Positions 17,879-26,846 of a DNA stretch of 64,000 bases are shown piece by piece (the stretch's first letter is position 1; each line of letters starts with the position of its first letter). A program made the translations under genes and the position numbers. Origin of the DNA: Pseudomonas sp. P5_109 (lineage in GTDB: Bacteria; Pseudomonadota; Gammaproteobacteria; Pseudomonadales; Pseudomonadaceae); NCBI RefSeq assembly GCF_034009455.1, contig NZ_CP125380.1, forward strand, positions 4,167,501 to 4,231,500. The letters run 5' to 3'. The notes beneath the pieces were generated by a model. It saw only the letters and a list, made by a program, of their open reading frames with translations, made no database searches and was not told the origin of the DNA.

Positions 17879-18493
17879 ATGTTCGACAGTACTGCGGTAC
17901 TCACTGTTTTCTGGGTTTATCTGGCGGGCGTAGTGATTCCGGGGCCGAACTTCGTCGCCGTTGTTCACAAGGCAGTAGCCGCAACACGTGCCGAGGCGTT
18001 GGCCTTGGTCGCTGGTATAGTGACCGTGAACCTGCTCTGGTCTGGCTGTGCGATCACAGGTCTGGGCCTTGTGTTTGCAGCCTTCCCATGGGCAGTACTG
18101 GTTATGAAGATAATGGGTGCGGCGTACCTGATGTGGTTTGGCGTACGCCTGATCGTTAAAGCAGGCAAACATCCCGCCTTACGGCCTTGTGAGGGCACGA
18201 CTGGCAGCGTCCGGAAATCTTTCTTTCAGGGTGTCGTCACCAACATCGGCAATCCTAAATCCATGGCCTTCTACGCCGCCGTCTTTTCAGCAGCAGCCCC
18301 CGCCCACCCCTCGGTCAGCACCTTCGTCTCAATGCTGGCGGTTGTGGTGGTCGTTTCGCTGACCTGGTATGGACTGGTTGCGGTGGCTTTGTCGCAACCA
18401 AGGATTTCCTCGGCGTATCAGAAGGCTCGGAAAGTGATTGATCGCCTGTGTGGTGGTCTGATTCTGGGCCTAGGAGTACGACAGCTGACCTAA
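17879..18493 (+). CDS. LysE/RhtB-family amino-acid exporter
   Basis: A 204-residue inner-membrane protein of about six hydrophobic segments. The family hallmark VIPGPNFVAVVHKAV near the N-terminus, YLMWFGVRLI and FFQGVVTNIGNPKSMAFYAAVF are all present. Such proteins export amino acids or derivatives such as homoserine, threonine or lysine. AGAGGGAT precedes the ATG. It is a single gene with no obvious partner; the substrate is not predictable. Confidence 0.9.
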   Translation: MFDSTAVLTVFWVYLAGVVIPGPNFVAVVHKAVAATRAEALALVAGIVTVNLLWSGCAITGLGLVFAAFPWAVLVMKIMGAAYLMWFGVRLIVKAGKHPALRPCEGTTGSVRKSFFQGVVTNIGNPKSMAFYAAVFSAAAPAHPSVSTFVSMLAVVVVVSLTWYGLVAVALSQPRISSAYQKARKVIDRLCGGLILGLGVRQLT

Positions 18494-18698
18494 GTATTGA
18501 ATCGACCGCGAGAGGTGGGGAGACTCCGCTATCGGCCAAAAGCGGTCGGTCGAGAGTGAGCGCCAAGATGTATTCATGAGCGCGCTGTTGCGCATGCTCA
18601 GGGAATACTAACGGCGGCATGACGCTCAAGATTGTTCCTGAAAGGCACCACAGCTATGATCGCTGGCTATTTGCTACGATCAGATCAAGGGGGGTGCG

Positions 18699-19574
18699 AT
18701 GGCGGTCTGGGAGCCGATTAACGGCGTGTTTATGGCTGCGACACCATTTCTTGCAAGCCTAGGATGGCTTGAAAAATGGGCTAATTCGCCGCTAAGTTCG
18801 GCTGTTATCGGTGGCATGATTGGCGCGGGTTTCGGGGCCTGGGCCGCAGGATGGATCGCCAAGAGGGACAAACGATACGATTCCGTTAACGAGGAAATTC
18901 GGGCTTGCAACTTAGCAATGCTGCTGGCTCAACAAGCCTTCGGTCTTGCCCTATCGCTAAAGATTGATGCGGTAAAACCCATAACAGATGCCTATAACAA
19001 AGCTCGTAATGAGTATCTGGATCCGAAGGTTGGCGCTGCCTCGGAGACGCAAAACCTACAGAAAGTCAGCCCGATAAACGCGCCGCTCGACGCGTTGCGC
19101 ACCGCTACCCTAGAACGCCTCACTCTGCCAGGCTCCGCCACTCGGGCGGTATTGCAGGTAGTCGAATCGATGAATTGCCTGAACCACGCGCTGACAATTC
19201 GCAACGAGCTAACAGATATGTTTTTGCACAAGCAATACCCGCCAGGTATGGATTTCCACCACATGTATTTCGGGGTACCGAAGGATGGTTCCTGCCACGC
19301 CGGCTACATGGACTGTATGAAGAGCATGGCTAGGTACACTGATGAAGCGCTGTTTTTCAGCATGACGCTATGCCAGATGTTGGATGAGCAAGGGGTACAG
19401 CTGCGGAAAGAGCGTAAAAAGCTAGCTCGAGGCAAAGTGTCCATCAATCGTTTCCGTTTGGCTGCCAGCATTCCCGAGGGGATCATCCCGGACGCCAAGA
19501 ACTACGCGACGTGGTTTGCTGGCTATGAAGTGCAGGCCAATAGTAAAAAATGGTGGCAGTGGGGGAAAAAGTAA
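18699..19574 (+). CDS. Unrecognised membrane-anchored protein
   Basis: A 291-residue protein I do not recognise. One glycine-rich hydrophobic stretch (about 35-55, IGGMIGAGFGAWAAGWIA) is followed by RDKRYD, then a long, mostly helical soluble domain presumably facing the cytoplasm. That domain holds MDFHHMYFG and CHAGYMDCMKSMARY; the C-terminus is Trp/Lys-rich (KWWQWGKK). AAGGGGGG lies just before the ATG, so it is probably translated. It stands alone in the IS-containing accessory stretch and has no identifiable partner gene. Confidence 0.7.
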   Translation: MAVWEPINGVFMAATPFLASLGWLEKWANSPLSSAVIGGMIGAGFGAWAAGWIAKRDKRYDSVNEEIRACNLAMLLAQQAFGLALSLKIDAVKPITDAYNKARNEYLDPKVGAASETQNLQKVSPINAPLDALRTATLERLTLPGSATRAVLQVVESMNCLNHALTIRNELTDMFLHKQYPPGMDFHHMYFGVPKDGSCHAGYMDCMKSMARYTDEALFFSMTLCQMLDEQGVQLRKERKKLARGKVSINRFRLAASIPEGIIPDAKNYATWFAGYEVQANSKKWWQWGKK

Positions 19575-19957
19575 AGCGGCCCCCCACACTCGAACACGCT
19601 GTCATTTCCCCTGCCACCCGCTTACTGAGCATCTGCCTTACGCCGACTGCCACCCTGTGATCCAGCGAGAACGGACCTTTTAATGCGAGACACAGAATGC
19701 GTATGGCCATCGGATAGATGAATGCCGCTTAGGCGATAGTTGACCGTCAGCTTTGGGTCGTTTTCAGCCCGTCGCAAGAGGCAGTAATAGGCCAAAAGCG
19801 GTCTTTCACGACGGCCATTTAAGACGAGCGGACGACCCATCAATGCCAGAGCTCACGATTGTTCCAGTAAGGCAAACCACCTATTGATAGTGCACCCAAA
19901 AATGTTTTGGTCACTTCGAAATCACAGGTACCCGGAAATATCAGCTTACGCCTCCGC
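19575..19957. other. Intergenic region with degenerate repeat
   Basis: About 380 bases between the convergent hypothetical and LysR genes. It contains the repeat copy at 19741-19788 and a nearby GGCCAAAAGCGG fragment, otherwise nothing I can identify. Confidence 0.45.
19741..19788. repeat. Degenerate intergenic repeat, copy 1
   Basis: About 48 bases beginning TGACCGTCAGCTTTGGGTCG and ending GGCAGTAAT. It matches 22214-22261 at most positions. Related fragments (GGCCAAAAGCGG) occur near 18530 and 19790 and next to the IS right end. Confidence 0.6.
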
Positions 19958-20851
19958 TCACATCCGGTGATGTTCCAGCAAGAAGTCAACGAACAATCGC
20001 ACCCGCGCCGGCATTGCCGCCCCGCCGACGAACACCGCATGAATCGGTTCCTGGTCCCCGGGGTTCCAGGCTTCCAACAGCGGAATCAGGTCGCCGCGCT
20101 GCAAATCCTCGCTCACGCTGAACTCACCGATACGTGCAATGCCGGCACCTACTCGCGCGAGTTGTGCCAGCGCTTCACCACTGCTGCATTCGATGTTGCC
20201 GCTGACCTTTTGGGAAAACTCTTTTCCATCGCGGATGAACGGCCAGTTGGGTTCGGCACGCCGGAAGTTGAAGCGCAGGCAGTTGTGCTGTAGCAGGTCT
20301 TCCGGTTCCTGGGGGATGCCGTGGCGCTGCAGATACTCGGGCGATGCCACCACTACCTGGCCGGTGTGGCCGATCCTGCGCGCGGTAAGCGGGCTGTCGG
20401 GCAGATGGCCAAAGCGGACCGCGACGTCGGCCTGCCCGCCGAGAATGTCGACCACTTCGTCGCCGAGGGTGAGGTCGACGACGATGTTCGGGTAACGGGC
20501 GCTGAATGCTGCGACCAAGGGAACGATGGCCAGCCGCCCATGGCCAAGGGCGGCACTGACCCGCAATCGCCCCCTGGGTACGCCCTGGTCGGCGATGGCT
20601 TCTTCGACCTCGTCCATGTCGGCCAGGATACGCCGGGCGCCGCGCAGGAACGCTTCGCCCTCGGCAGTGAAGGTGATCGCTCGGGTGGTGCGCAACAGCA
20701 GGCGGGTGCCAAGACGTTGCTCGGTACGCGCGATGATCCGACTGACTGCCGAGGGTGTCAGGCCCAATGCACGCGCGGCGGCCGACAGGCTGCCTTCCTG
20801 CGCCACGGTGGTGAACACGCTCATTTCACCTGACCTGCCGTTGAAATCCAC
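19958..20851 (-). CDS. LysR-family transcriptional regulator
   Basis: A 297-residue LTTR. The N-terminal winged HTH is MSVFTTVAQEGSLSAAARALGLTPSAVSRII; the substrate-binding domain includes LGDEVVDILGGQADVAVRFG and CLRFNFRR. A GTG at 20851 is the best start because AGGAGG lies 5 bases upstream; a TTG ten codons earlier lies before that site. It is divergent from the adjacent MFS exporter over about 95 bases, the standard arrangement for an LTTR controlling its neighbour. Confidence 0.9.
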   Translation of the reverse strand: MDFNGRSGEMSVFTTVAQEGSLSAAARALGLTPSAVSRIIARTEQRLGTRLLLRTTRAITFTAEGEAFLRGARRILADMDEVEEAIADQGVPRGRLRVSAALGHGRLAIVPLVAAFSARYPNIVVDLTLGDEVVDILGGQADVAVRFGHLPDSPLTARRIGHTGQVVVASPEYLQRHGIPQEPEDLLQHNCLRFNFRRAEPNWPFIRDGKEFSQKVSGNIECSSGEALAQLARVGAGIARIGEFSVSEDLQRGDLIPLLEAWNPGDQEPIHAVFVGGAAMPARVRLFVDFLLEHHRM

Positions 20852-20945
20852 TTGTGCCTCCTGCGCAAAGGTGATTACCAAAAATGCTATCTACCGCCTG
20901 AAAAGACTGGATCGTAGCATCAGCGGCATAGATAAGGAGCCTTCC

Positions 20946-22112
20946 ATGCGTATCAATCCACCACTTGTCGCACTCGCCATTGGTGCCTTTGGCATCGGCG
21001 TTACAGAGTTCGCCCCCATGGGCATGTTGCCAGGTATCGCTGCGGATCTGGGCGTTTCCATTCCCGCCGCCGGTTTGCTGGTCAGTGCCTATGCGCTGGG
21101 CGTATTGCTCGGCGCACCGCTGATGACCCTGACCACCGGCAGGATTCCCCGGCGCTATCTGCTGATCGGGCTCATGGCGATTTTCACCCTGGGTAATCTG
21201 ATGTCAGCCCTGGCCACCGATTACTACAGCCTCATGGTCGCCAGGGTGGTGACCTCACTGAACCATGGTGCATTTTTTGGCGTTGGCTCCATCGTCGCCG
21301 CCAGCGTGGTCGCCCCGGAGAAACGTGCCGGTGCGGTTGCGGCGATGTTCATGGGCCTGACCCTGGCGACCATCGGCGGTGTGCCGCTAGCCGCCTGGTT
21401 TGGTGAACTGTTCGGTTGGCGCACCGCTTTCTGGGGAATTACCGGCCTAGGCGTGGTAACCATGGCCGCGTTGTGGTTCGCCCTGCCTAACCTGAAGACG
21501 CCGCAAAGCGTCGGTGTAATGGCCGAAATTCGGGTACTGGGGCGTGGTCCGGTGCTGGGCGCGTTGGCCCTGACCGTAGTCGGATCGAGCGCAATGTTTA
21601 CCGTCTTCACCTACATCGCGCCGATCCTCAGCAGCGAGACCAATAGTTCCACCGCCTACATCACCGCCATGCTGGTGCTTTTTGGTGTGGGCTTGACGCT
21701 GGGCAATATGTGGGGCGGCAAGGCCGCCGACCGCTCGATAGATCGCACCTTGATCGTCTCGCTAAGCGTTCTGATTCTCGTCTTGCTGGCGTTCACCCTG
21801 CTGATGCGTTGGACGGTGCCGGCTGCTCTGGCCATCCTGATATGGGGTATCGCCAGTTTCGCCCTGGTGCCGCCGCTACAGATGCGCGTCATGGAAGCAG
21901 CGAAGGACGCGCCCAATCTTGCCTCTGCGGTGAACATTGGCGCCTTCAATTTTGGCAACGCGATTGGCGCAGCGCTGGGCGGAGCGGTGATCAACGCTGG
22001 TCTGGGTTATCCGGCGATTTCCCTGGCCGGAGCGGCGATGGCTGCTCTGGGGCTGCTGATGGTGTTGGCTTATGCCTGGCGTTCCAGAACGATTGAAGCA
22101 GCAGTGGTGTGA
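20946..22112 (+). CDS. MFS transporter, drug/sugar efflux (AraJ-like)
   Basis: A 388-residue, 12-segment MFS protein of the DHA1 group. GVTEFAPMGMLPGIAADLGVS near the N-terminus matches AraJ/YdhP-type efflux proteins (usually GxTEFxxMGLLP), followed by GRIPRRYLLIG and the TM5 motif. AAGGAG precedes the ATG at 20946; the longer reading from inside the LysR gene is not real. Probably controlled by the divergent LysR gene. Substrate unknown. Confidence 0.88.
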   Translation: MRINPPLVALAIGAFGIGVTEFAPMGMLPGIAADLGVSIPAAGLLVSAYALGVLLGAPLMTLTTGRIPRRYLLIGLMAIFTLGNLMSALATDYYSLMVARVVTSLNHGAFFGVGSIVAASVVAPEKRAGAVAAMFMGLTLATIGGVPLAAWFGELFGWRTAFWGITGLGVVTMAALWFALPNLKTPQSVGVMAEIRVLGRGPVLGALALTVVGSSAMFTVFTYIAPILSSETNSSTAYITAMLVLFGVGLTLGNMWGGKAADRSIDRTLIVSLSVLILVLLAFTLLMRWTVPAALAILIWGIASFALVPPLQMRVMEAAKDAPNLASAVNIGAFNFGNAIGAALGGAVINAGLGYPAISLAGAAMAALGLLMVLAYAWRSRTIEAAVV

Positions 22113-22663
22113 CGAAGATGGGGGGAGTGGTTCGTTACCATCGATGAGTGGCGGCAAGTAGTAAAATTGCTGCCCTTGGCGAGGCGCGGCAATCGGTCAA
22201 TTTTAGCCATTGCTGACCGGCAGCTTTGGGTCGTTCTCAACCGTTCGCGACAGGCAGTAATCATCCAATCCGCTCTTCCCAGAGAGATCTGGCGACTCTC
22301 CTCCCGAAACCTTCTCGCCCGCTCGAACCTTCCAGGTTATCCCCATCCGTTGCTGCTTTCAGAATCCTAAAAAAACAAAATTATTGCGCATGGCCATATC
22401 ATGACCCATCGGTATTAACCGTGAACGCTGAATTTGCTCGTGTCGATATCAGACAAGGAGGCGACGCGAACAGGTAACTGAATTGTCGGACAAGACGGTT
22501 AAGGTGGCGCATCTTTTCATCGAAGTAACCACATCGTGAAGATGGGTTTAATAAGAACTGCAGCGTTTGAACGGTGCCTCCCTTGGAAAGCCCGGCAGGC
22601 AACAGTGGTGATCCGTTGCCCCTGTCAATTCGCTTAAATGTCGATCAGCAGAGAAAAAAACCA
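22113..22663. other. Long intergenic region before the GabP-like gene
   Basis: About 550 bases without a convincing gene. It holds repeat copy 2 (22214-22261) and an AT-richer stretch around 22370-22420. A strong AAGGAGG at about 22455 has no start codon at proper spacing. The promoter of the downstream permease should be here. Confidence 0.45.
22214..22261. repeat. Degenerate intergenic repeat, copy 2
   Basis: TGACCGGCAGCTTTGGGTCG to GGCAGTAAT, matching 19741-19788 in the same orientation with scattered differences. Confidence 0.6.
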
Positions 22664-24064
22664 ATGATTAGCCCGAGCTCCAAGGATTCGAGTGGCCAAT
22701 TGGCGCAGGGCTTCAAGCCTCGTCACGTAACAATGCTGTCAATCGCCGGCATTATCGGCGCCGGTTTGTTCGTTGGCTCAGGGCATGCCATTGCAGCGGC
22801 TGGGCCAGCGGTCCTCCTGGCCTATCTATTCTCAGGCTTGCTCGTCGTCCTGGTCATGCGCATGCTCGGGGAAATGGCGGTGGCCAATCCGGACACTGGC
22901 TCGTTCTCCACCTATGCCGACCAGGCAATAGGTCGCTGGGCAGGCTTCACCATCGGTTGGTTGTACTGGTGGTTCTGGGTACTGGTGATTCCTATCGAAG
23001 CACTGGCTGCCGGCCATGTGTTGAACCAGTGGTTTCCCCAGGTCGATGCCTGGCTGTTCGCCCTGGTGTCGATCATTGCGTTGGTGATCACCAATCTGTT
23101 CAGCGTCTCCAAGTACGGTGAATTCGAATTCTGGTTCGCCATGGCCAAGGTCGTGGCGATCATCGGTTTCATCGGCGTGGGTTTTGCCGTATTGATGGGC
23201 TGGGTTCCCGATCGGGAAGTCAGCGGATTGAGCGGCCTGATGGCTGAGCACGGCGGATTTGCTCCCAACGGCCTGTCAGCGGTAGTCGGCGCCTTCATCA
23301 CCATCATGTTCAGCTTCATCGGGACTGAAGCTGTGACCATCGCCGCCGCCGAATCCGACAATCCCTCGCAGAACATTGCCAAGGCCACGCGTTCGGTGAT
23401 CTGGCGTATCGGTGTGTTCTACCTGTTGTCGATTTTCGTGGTCATCTCCGTGGTGCCCTGGAACGATCCGCTGCTCGCCCAGGTAGGTTCCTACCAGCGG
23501 GCACTGGAAATCATGAACATTCCCCACGCCAAGTTCATGGTGGACGTGGTGGTGCTGATCGCCGTGGCCAGTTGCATGAACTCCTCGATCTACATTGCTT
23601 CGCGCATGCTGTACTCGCTGGGCCGTCGTGGCGATGCGCCGAAGGCGCTGAAGGCGACCTCCTCCGAAGGCGTGCCACGGGCAGCCGTCATCGCCAGCAC
23701 CGTGCTGGGCGCGGCGATCACCGTGTGGAGCTACTTCATGCCCGCCGGGCTGTTTGACTTCCTGCTGGCCAGCTCCGGCGCGATTGCCTTGCTGGTGTAC
23801 CTGGCCATTGCGGTGTCGCAGCTGCGCATGCGCCGGATGTTGCGTCGGCAGAACGTCGAGCTGACCTTTCGCATGTGGCTGTTTCCATGGCTGACGTGGC
23901 TGGTGATCGTGTTCATTTGCGCAGCGCTGGCGGTCATGATGATCACCCCGGAGCACCGTACCGAAGTGAGCACGACCATTGGCCTGGCGCTGGCAATTTC
24001 CTTTATCGGCCTGGTGACGTCGCGTCACCCTGCGCAGGCTGCGAGCGTGACGTCAGCGGGATAA
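22664..24064 (+). CDS. Amino-acid permease, GABA permease-like (APC family)
   Basis: A 466-residue inner-membrane permease of the amino acid-polyamine-organocation family with about 12 segments. QGFKPRHVTMLSIAGIIGAGLFVGSG is the conserved TM1 region, ending in the GxGxF-type loop, and FSFIGTEAVTIAAAESDNP is the TM6 region typical of GabP/AnsP-like carriers. ATG at 22664 is chosen from the conserved N-terminus; its ribosome-binding site is weak. GabP is the closest type I recognise, but specificity is not fixed by sequence. A small hairpin follows at 24069-24089. Confidence 0.85.
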   Translation: MISPSSKDSSGQLAQGFKPRHVTMLSIAGIIGAGLFVGSGHAIAAAGPAVLLAYLFSGLLVVLVMRMLGEMAVANPDTGSFSTYADQAIGRWAGFTIGWLYWWFWVLVIPIEALAAGHVLNQWFPQVDAWLFALVSIIALVITNLFSVSKYGEFEFWFAMAKVVAIIGFIGVGFAVLMGWVPDREVSGLSGLMAEHGGFAPNGLSAVVGAFITIMFSFIGTEAVTIAAAESDNPSQNIAKATRSVIWRIGVFYLLSIFVVISVVPWNDPLLAQVGSYQRALEIMNIPHAKFMVDVVVLIAVASCMNSSIYIASRMLYSLGRRGDAPKALKATSSEGVPRAAVIASTVLGAAITVWSYFMPAGLFDFLLASSGAIALLVYLAIAVSQLRMRRMLRRQNVELTFRMWLFPWLTWLVIVFICAALAVMMITPEHRTEVSTTIGLALAISFIGLVTSRHPAQAASVTSAG

Positions 24065-24068
24065 CAGT

Positions 24069-24089
24069 GCCTTGTGACCGGGACAAGGC
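24069..24089 (+). terminator. Hairpin after the GabP-like gene
   Basis: GCCTTGT and ACAAGGC form a 7-bp stem around a 7-base loop, 5 bases after the stop codon. No T-run follows, so intrinsic termination is uncertain. Confidence 0.35.
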
Positions 24090-24231
24090 GTACCAGTAAC
24101 CGGACCTGGGCCGAGCCCCGACCAGCGTGCTCAACTCGCGGATGGGCGTGGTGCGTGTGACCGGCTGCCGGAAGGAGTGCCGATCCGCCAGCTACACTCA
24201 TTCGATACATTTGCGCACAGAGACTTCCGTC

Positions 24232-25098
24232 ATGGCGACCAAAACCGCAATCGTATTCGCTGGCGGTGGCAGCTTGGGGGCGGTGCAGGTGGGTATGTTG
24301 CGGGCCCTGGTCGAAGCCAATGTTCGATTCGACATGGTGGTGGGTGCTTCGGTAGGCGCCATCAACGGTGCCTACTTTGCCGCAAGACCCGATTCCGATG
24401 GCGTCGAGGCGCTCGCCGGATTCTGGCGCGGGCTGAGCAAAACCGACATCTTCCCCCTCTCCTGGATCGATACCTGTAGAGGATTGATCAAACGGCGTGG
24501 CTATCTGTTGCAGCCGCAGGCACTGAATCGGCTGCTGGGCCAGGCACTGCCCATTCACCGCATCGAGGATGCGGTGCTGCCCCTGTACATCGTCACCACC
24601 AACCTGCTCAGTGGTGCCGAGACGGTTCTGTCCAGTGGCGAACTCGAACAGGCGTTACTGGCCAGCGCTGCCATTCCGCTGGTGTTCCCCTGCGTACAAA
24701 TCGCCGATCAGTTCCTGGTTGACGGCGGCGTGGCAAGCAATACACCTATTTCGACTGCCGTAGCCCTGGGAGCCACCAACGTCGTGGTAATCCCCACCGG
24801 AGTGAGTTGCGACCTGACGCAACCTCCCCGCGGACTGGTCGCCCTGGCCCTGCACACCGTCAACCTGATGAGCATGCGTCAACTGGTGAGCGACATCGAA
24901 CACTTCCGCACACTCACCAGTCTGCACATCGTCCCGCCCTTGTGCCCGGTGGACGTCTCGGTTTTCAACTTTGACCAGACCGAGTCTTTGCTGCAGCGTG
25001 CCTATGATCAGACCCTCCGGTGGATGGAACGTGGGGGGCTCGAACGCACCAAGGTACCTGGTGCCCTCACCCTCCATTCGCATGCCCATGAGCATTGA
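24232..25098 (+). CDS. Patatin-like phospholipase
   Basis: A 288-residue cytoplasmic-type patatin domain. The oxyanion loop FAGGGSLGAVQ (about 9-19), nucleophile elbow VGASVGAING with Ser near residue 40 (G-x-S-x-G), and the Asp of the Ser-Asp dyad in FLVDGGVASN (about 164) are all present, so it should be an active acyl hydrolase. Length and lack of a signal peptide or beta-barrel match the short RssA-like bacterial patatins rather than secreted ExoU or PlpD types. The ATG at 24232 is set by the conserved N-terminus. The lipid substrate is unknown. Confidence 0.88.
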   Translation: MATKTAIVFAGGGSLGAVQVGMLRALVEANVRFDMVVGASVGAINGAYFAARPDSDGVEALAGFWRGLSKTDIFPLSWIDTCRGLIKRRGYLLQPQALNRLLGQALPIHRIEDAVLPLYIVTTNLLSGAETVLSSGELEQALLASAAIPLVFPCVQIADQFLVDGGVASNTPISTAVALGATNVVVIPTGVSCDLTQPPRGLVALALHTVNLMSMRQLVSDIEHFRTLTSLHIVPPLCPVDVSVFNFDQTESLLQRAYDQTLRWMERGGLERTKVPGALTLHSHAHEH

Positions 25099-25163
25099 GT
25101 GATGTGAGTGACCAAAAAAGAGGCGCGCAGCCGCGAACCTTCAGGTCGATGCCAGGCGGACGA

Positions 25164-26102
25164 TCAGCGCACGTGTTCCAGGGCGGACAAATGCTTGGGC
25201 AGGAACACCTCGGCCAGCATGCAGCGTGCGCTGCCGCCACCGATGCGCTCGATGGTGTCGATGTTCACCGGCAATGGCGTGGTGCGGGTTTCGATCAAGC
25301 GACGCTGATCGGCATCCAGCGATTGCCAGGCGGTGCGCGACATCACCAGCAGCGGCTCGCCCGCTAGGCTGTGCACTTCGAGCATGTTGCCGGCGAAGGA
25401 CTCCAACTGTGCCCAGTTCAAGTCGATGAGCTGTTTGCCACTGGTTTCGAGCCGTTTACGCAACGCCGCACGTTCGTCCGGATCGGCCACGGACGCCAGG
25501 CAAACCACGGCCAGGCGGGTGCCGACACTCATCATCACATTGGTGTGATAAATCGCCACGCCCTGGCGGTCCACCGCGTTGAACGCGCACAGTTCATAGC
25601 CCAGATGGCTGACCAGTTGTTCCAGGGCCTGGGCGTGGGTCCGGGTCGAGTACCCGGCGTAGCAAATCCGCTGTTGCCGATCCAGCACCATGCTGCCGGT
25701 GCCCTCCAGGAAAACCGCTTGCTCTTCGAGGCTGGACAGGTCCAGCACCTGCTCGACCCGGTACTGACCCAACAACCCGTCGAGTACACCTTTATCCCGT
25801 TCCAGACGCCGGTTGTGGCCCTGCATCGGGTACAGCACCAGGGTGCCGTCCGGGTGGCTGCTCCACCAGTTGTTGGGGAAGATCGAGTCCGGGGTATGCG
25901 GTGCTTCGCGATCGTTATGCACCAGGACCTCGACGCCGTGCCGACGCAACGCATCGACATAACCATCGAACTCGGCAAGGGCCTTGAGCTGTACGTCTTC
26001 GGCAACGGCCGCCGGACGCTGGAAACGGTTGTTCGCCGCCGTGTCCTGATTGAAGGAGAAACGTGTCGGACGAATCATTAAAACCGTATTGGTGGTTTGC
26101 AT
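25164..26102 (-). CDS. ctlX: CtlX-like citrulline/arginine hydrolase
   Basis: A 312-residue member of the guanidino-group-modifying (amidinotransferase/arginine deiminase) fold, of the type named CtlX. PDSIFPNNWWSSHPDGTLVLYPM carries the acidic and substrate-contact residues, AIYHTNVMMSVG the catalytic His, and GGGSARCMLAEVFLP the C-terminal nucleophilic Cys. It should hydrolyse citrulline or a similar ureido/guanidino compound towards ornithine. Neighbouring ornithine cyclodeaminase, Lrp regulator and polar amino-acid ABC transporter support that role. The start is taken at ATG 26102; a GTG two codons earlier is also possible. Confidence 0.87.
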   Translation of the reverse strand: MQTTNTVLMIRPTRFSFNQDTAANNRFQRPAAVAEDVQLKALAEFDGYVDALRRHGVEVLVHNDREAPHTPDSIFPNNWWSSHPDGTLVLYPMQGHNRRLERDKGVLDGLLGQYRVEQVLDLSSLEEQAVFLEGTGSMVLDRQQRICYAGYSTRTHAQALEQLVSHLGYELCAFNAVDRQGVAIYHTNVMMSVGTRLAVVCLASVADPDERAALRKRLETSGKQLIDLNWAQLESFAGNMLEVHSLAGEPLLVMSRTAWQSLDADQRRLIETRTTPLPVNIDTIERIGGGSARCMLAEVFLPKHLSALEHVR

Positions 26103-26245
26103 GGGCACAGACTCAATGAGGGTTCAGAGAGGCTCATTGTCTGTTTCGAGGGGGGAAAAACCCGGTTGATAACGGCTGTTGTAGTGATGGAAACGGCTGA
26201 AGATTCTGATCCCATCAGCCGATTTGGTGAACAACACAAATCAAA

Positions 26246-26334
26246 TGTGGGAGCGGGCTTGCTCGCGAAGGCGTCGTGTCAGTCCACATTGATGCTGGAT
26301 GACACATCGCCTTCGCGAGCAGCCCGCTCCCACA
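26246..26334. repeat. REPIN between the Lrp gene and ctlX
   Basis: Inverted REP arms of the GTGGGAGCGGGCTTGCTCGC family enclose about 40 bases. The right arm lacks one A (GCAGCCC instead of GCAAGCCC). It may separate ctlX expression from the upstream operon. Confidence 0.85.
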
Positions 26335-26354
26335 GGTTGTACTTCGTTCGACAC

Positions 26355-26834
26355 CTATTCCATCGTGGTCTTGACCATCGCTAGCTCCGGGTGGCTGACC
26401 AGTTTGTCGATGTGCAGATCCGGGTCGTCAAACCAGACTTCGGTCAACACCCGGTAATGCTCCATGTCACGGCAGCGCATGCGCAGGCTGTAGTCGAACG
26501 CGCCGCTGATCAAGCGACATTCCAGTACCTGCGGGCAGGCGCGGACCTTGGCCTCGAAGGCTTTTTGCGCCGCGCGTCCGCTCTGGTTCGACAAAGCCAC
26601 CAGCACCAGCAACGACAAGCCCGGCGTCAGTTTCTTCTCGTCAAGAATCGCACCATAGCCGCGAATGACCCCGAGCTGTTCCAGCTTGCGTACCCGTTCC
26701 AGACAAGGCCTGGGAGTCAGGTGCACACGTTCGGACAGCTTTTGATAGGTGATGCGCCCTTCGTGACGCAACACTTCAATGATTGCCTGATCGATACGAT
26801 CAAGCACGATCGACAGATCGCGGATATCCGCCAT
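26355..26834 (-). CDS. Lrp/AsnC-family transcriptional regulator
   Basis: A 159-residue Lrp-type regulator. The N-terminal HTH is LDRIDQAIIEVLRHEGRITYQKLSERVHLTPRPCLERVRKLEQLGVI; the C-terminal RAM domain starts near LSLLVLVALSNQSG and ends in the expected alpha-beta pattern. It lies 12 bases after the ABC ATPase gene in the same direction, so it is co-transcribed with the transporter. It likely senses the transported amino acid or a product and controls the ABC, ctlX and ocd genes. Confidence 0.9.
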   Translation of the reverse strand: MADIRDLSIVLDRIDQAIIEVLRHEGRITYQKLSERVHLTPRPCLERVRKLEQLGVIRGYGAILDEKKLTPGLSLLVLVALSNQSGRAAQKAFEAKVRACPQVLECRLISGAFDYSLRMRCRDMEHYRVLTEVWFDDPDLHIDKLVSHPELAMVKTTME

Positions 26835-26846
26835 GTACGCCTTGCC

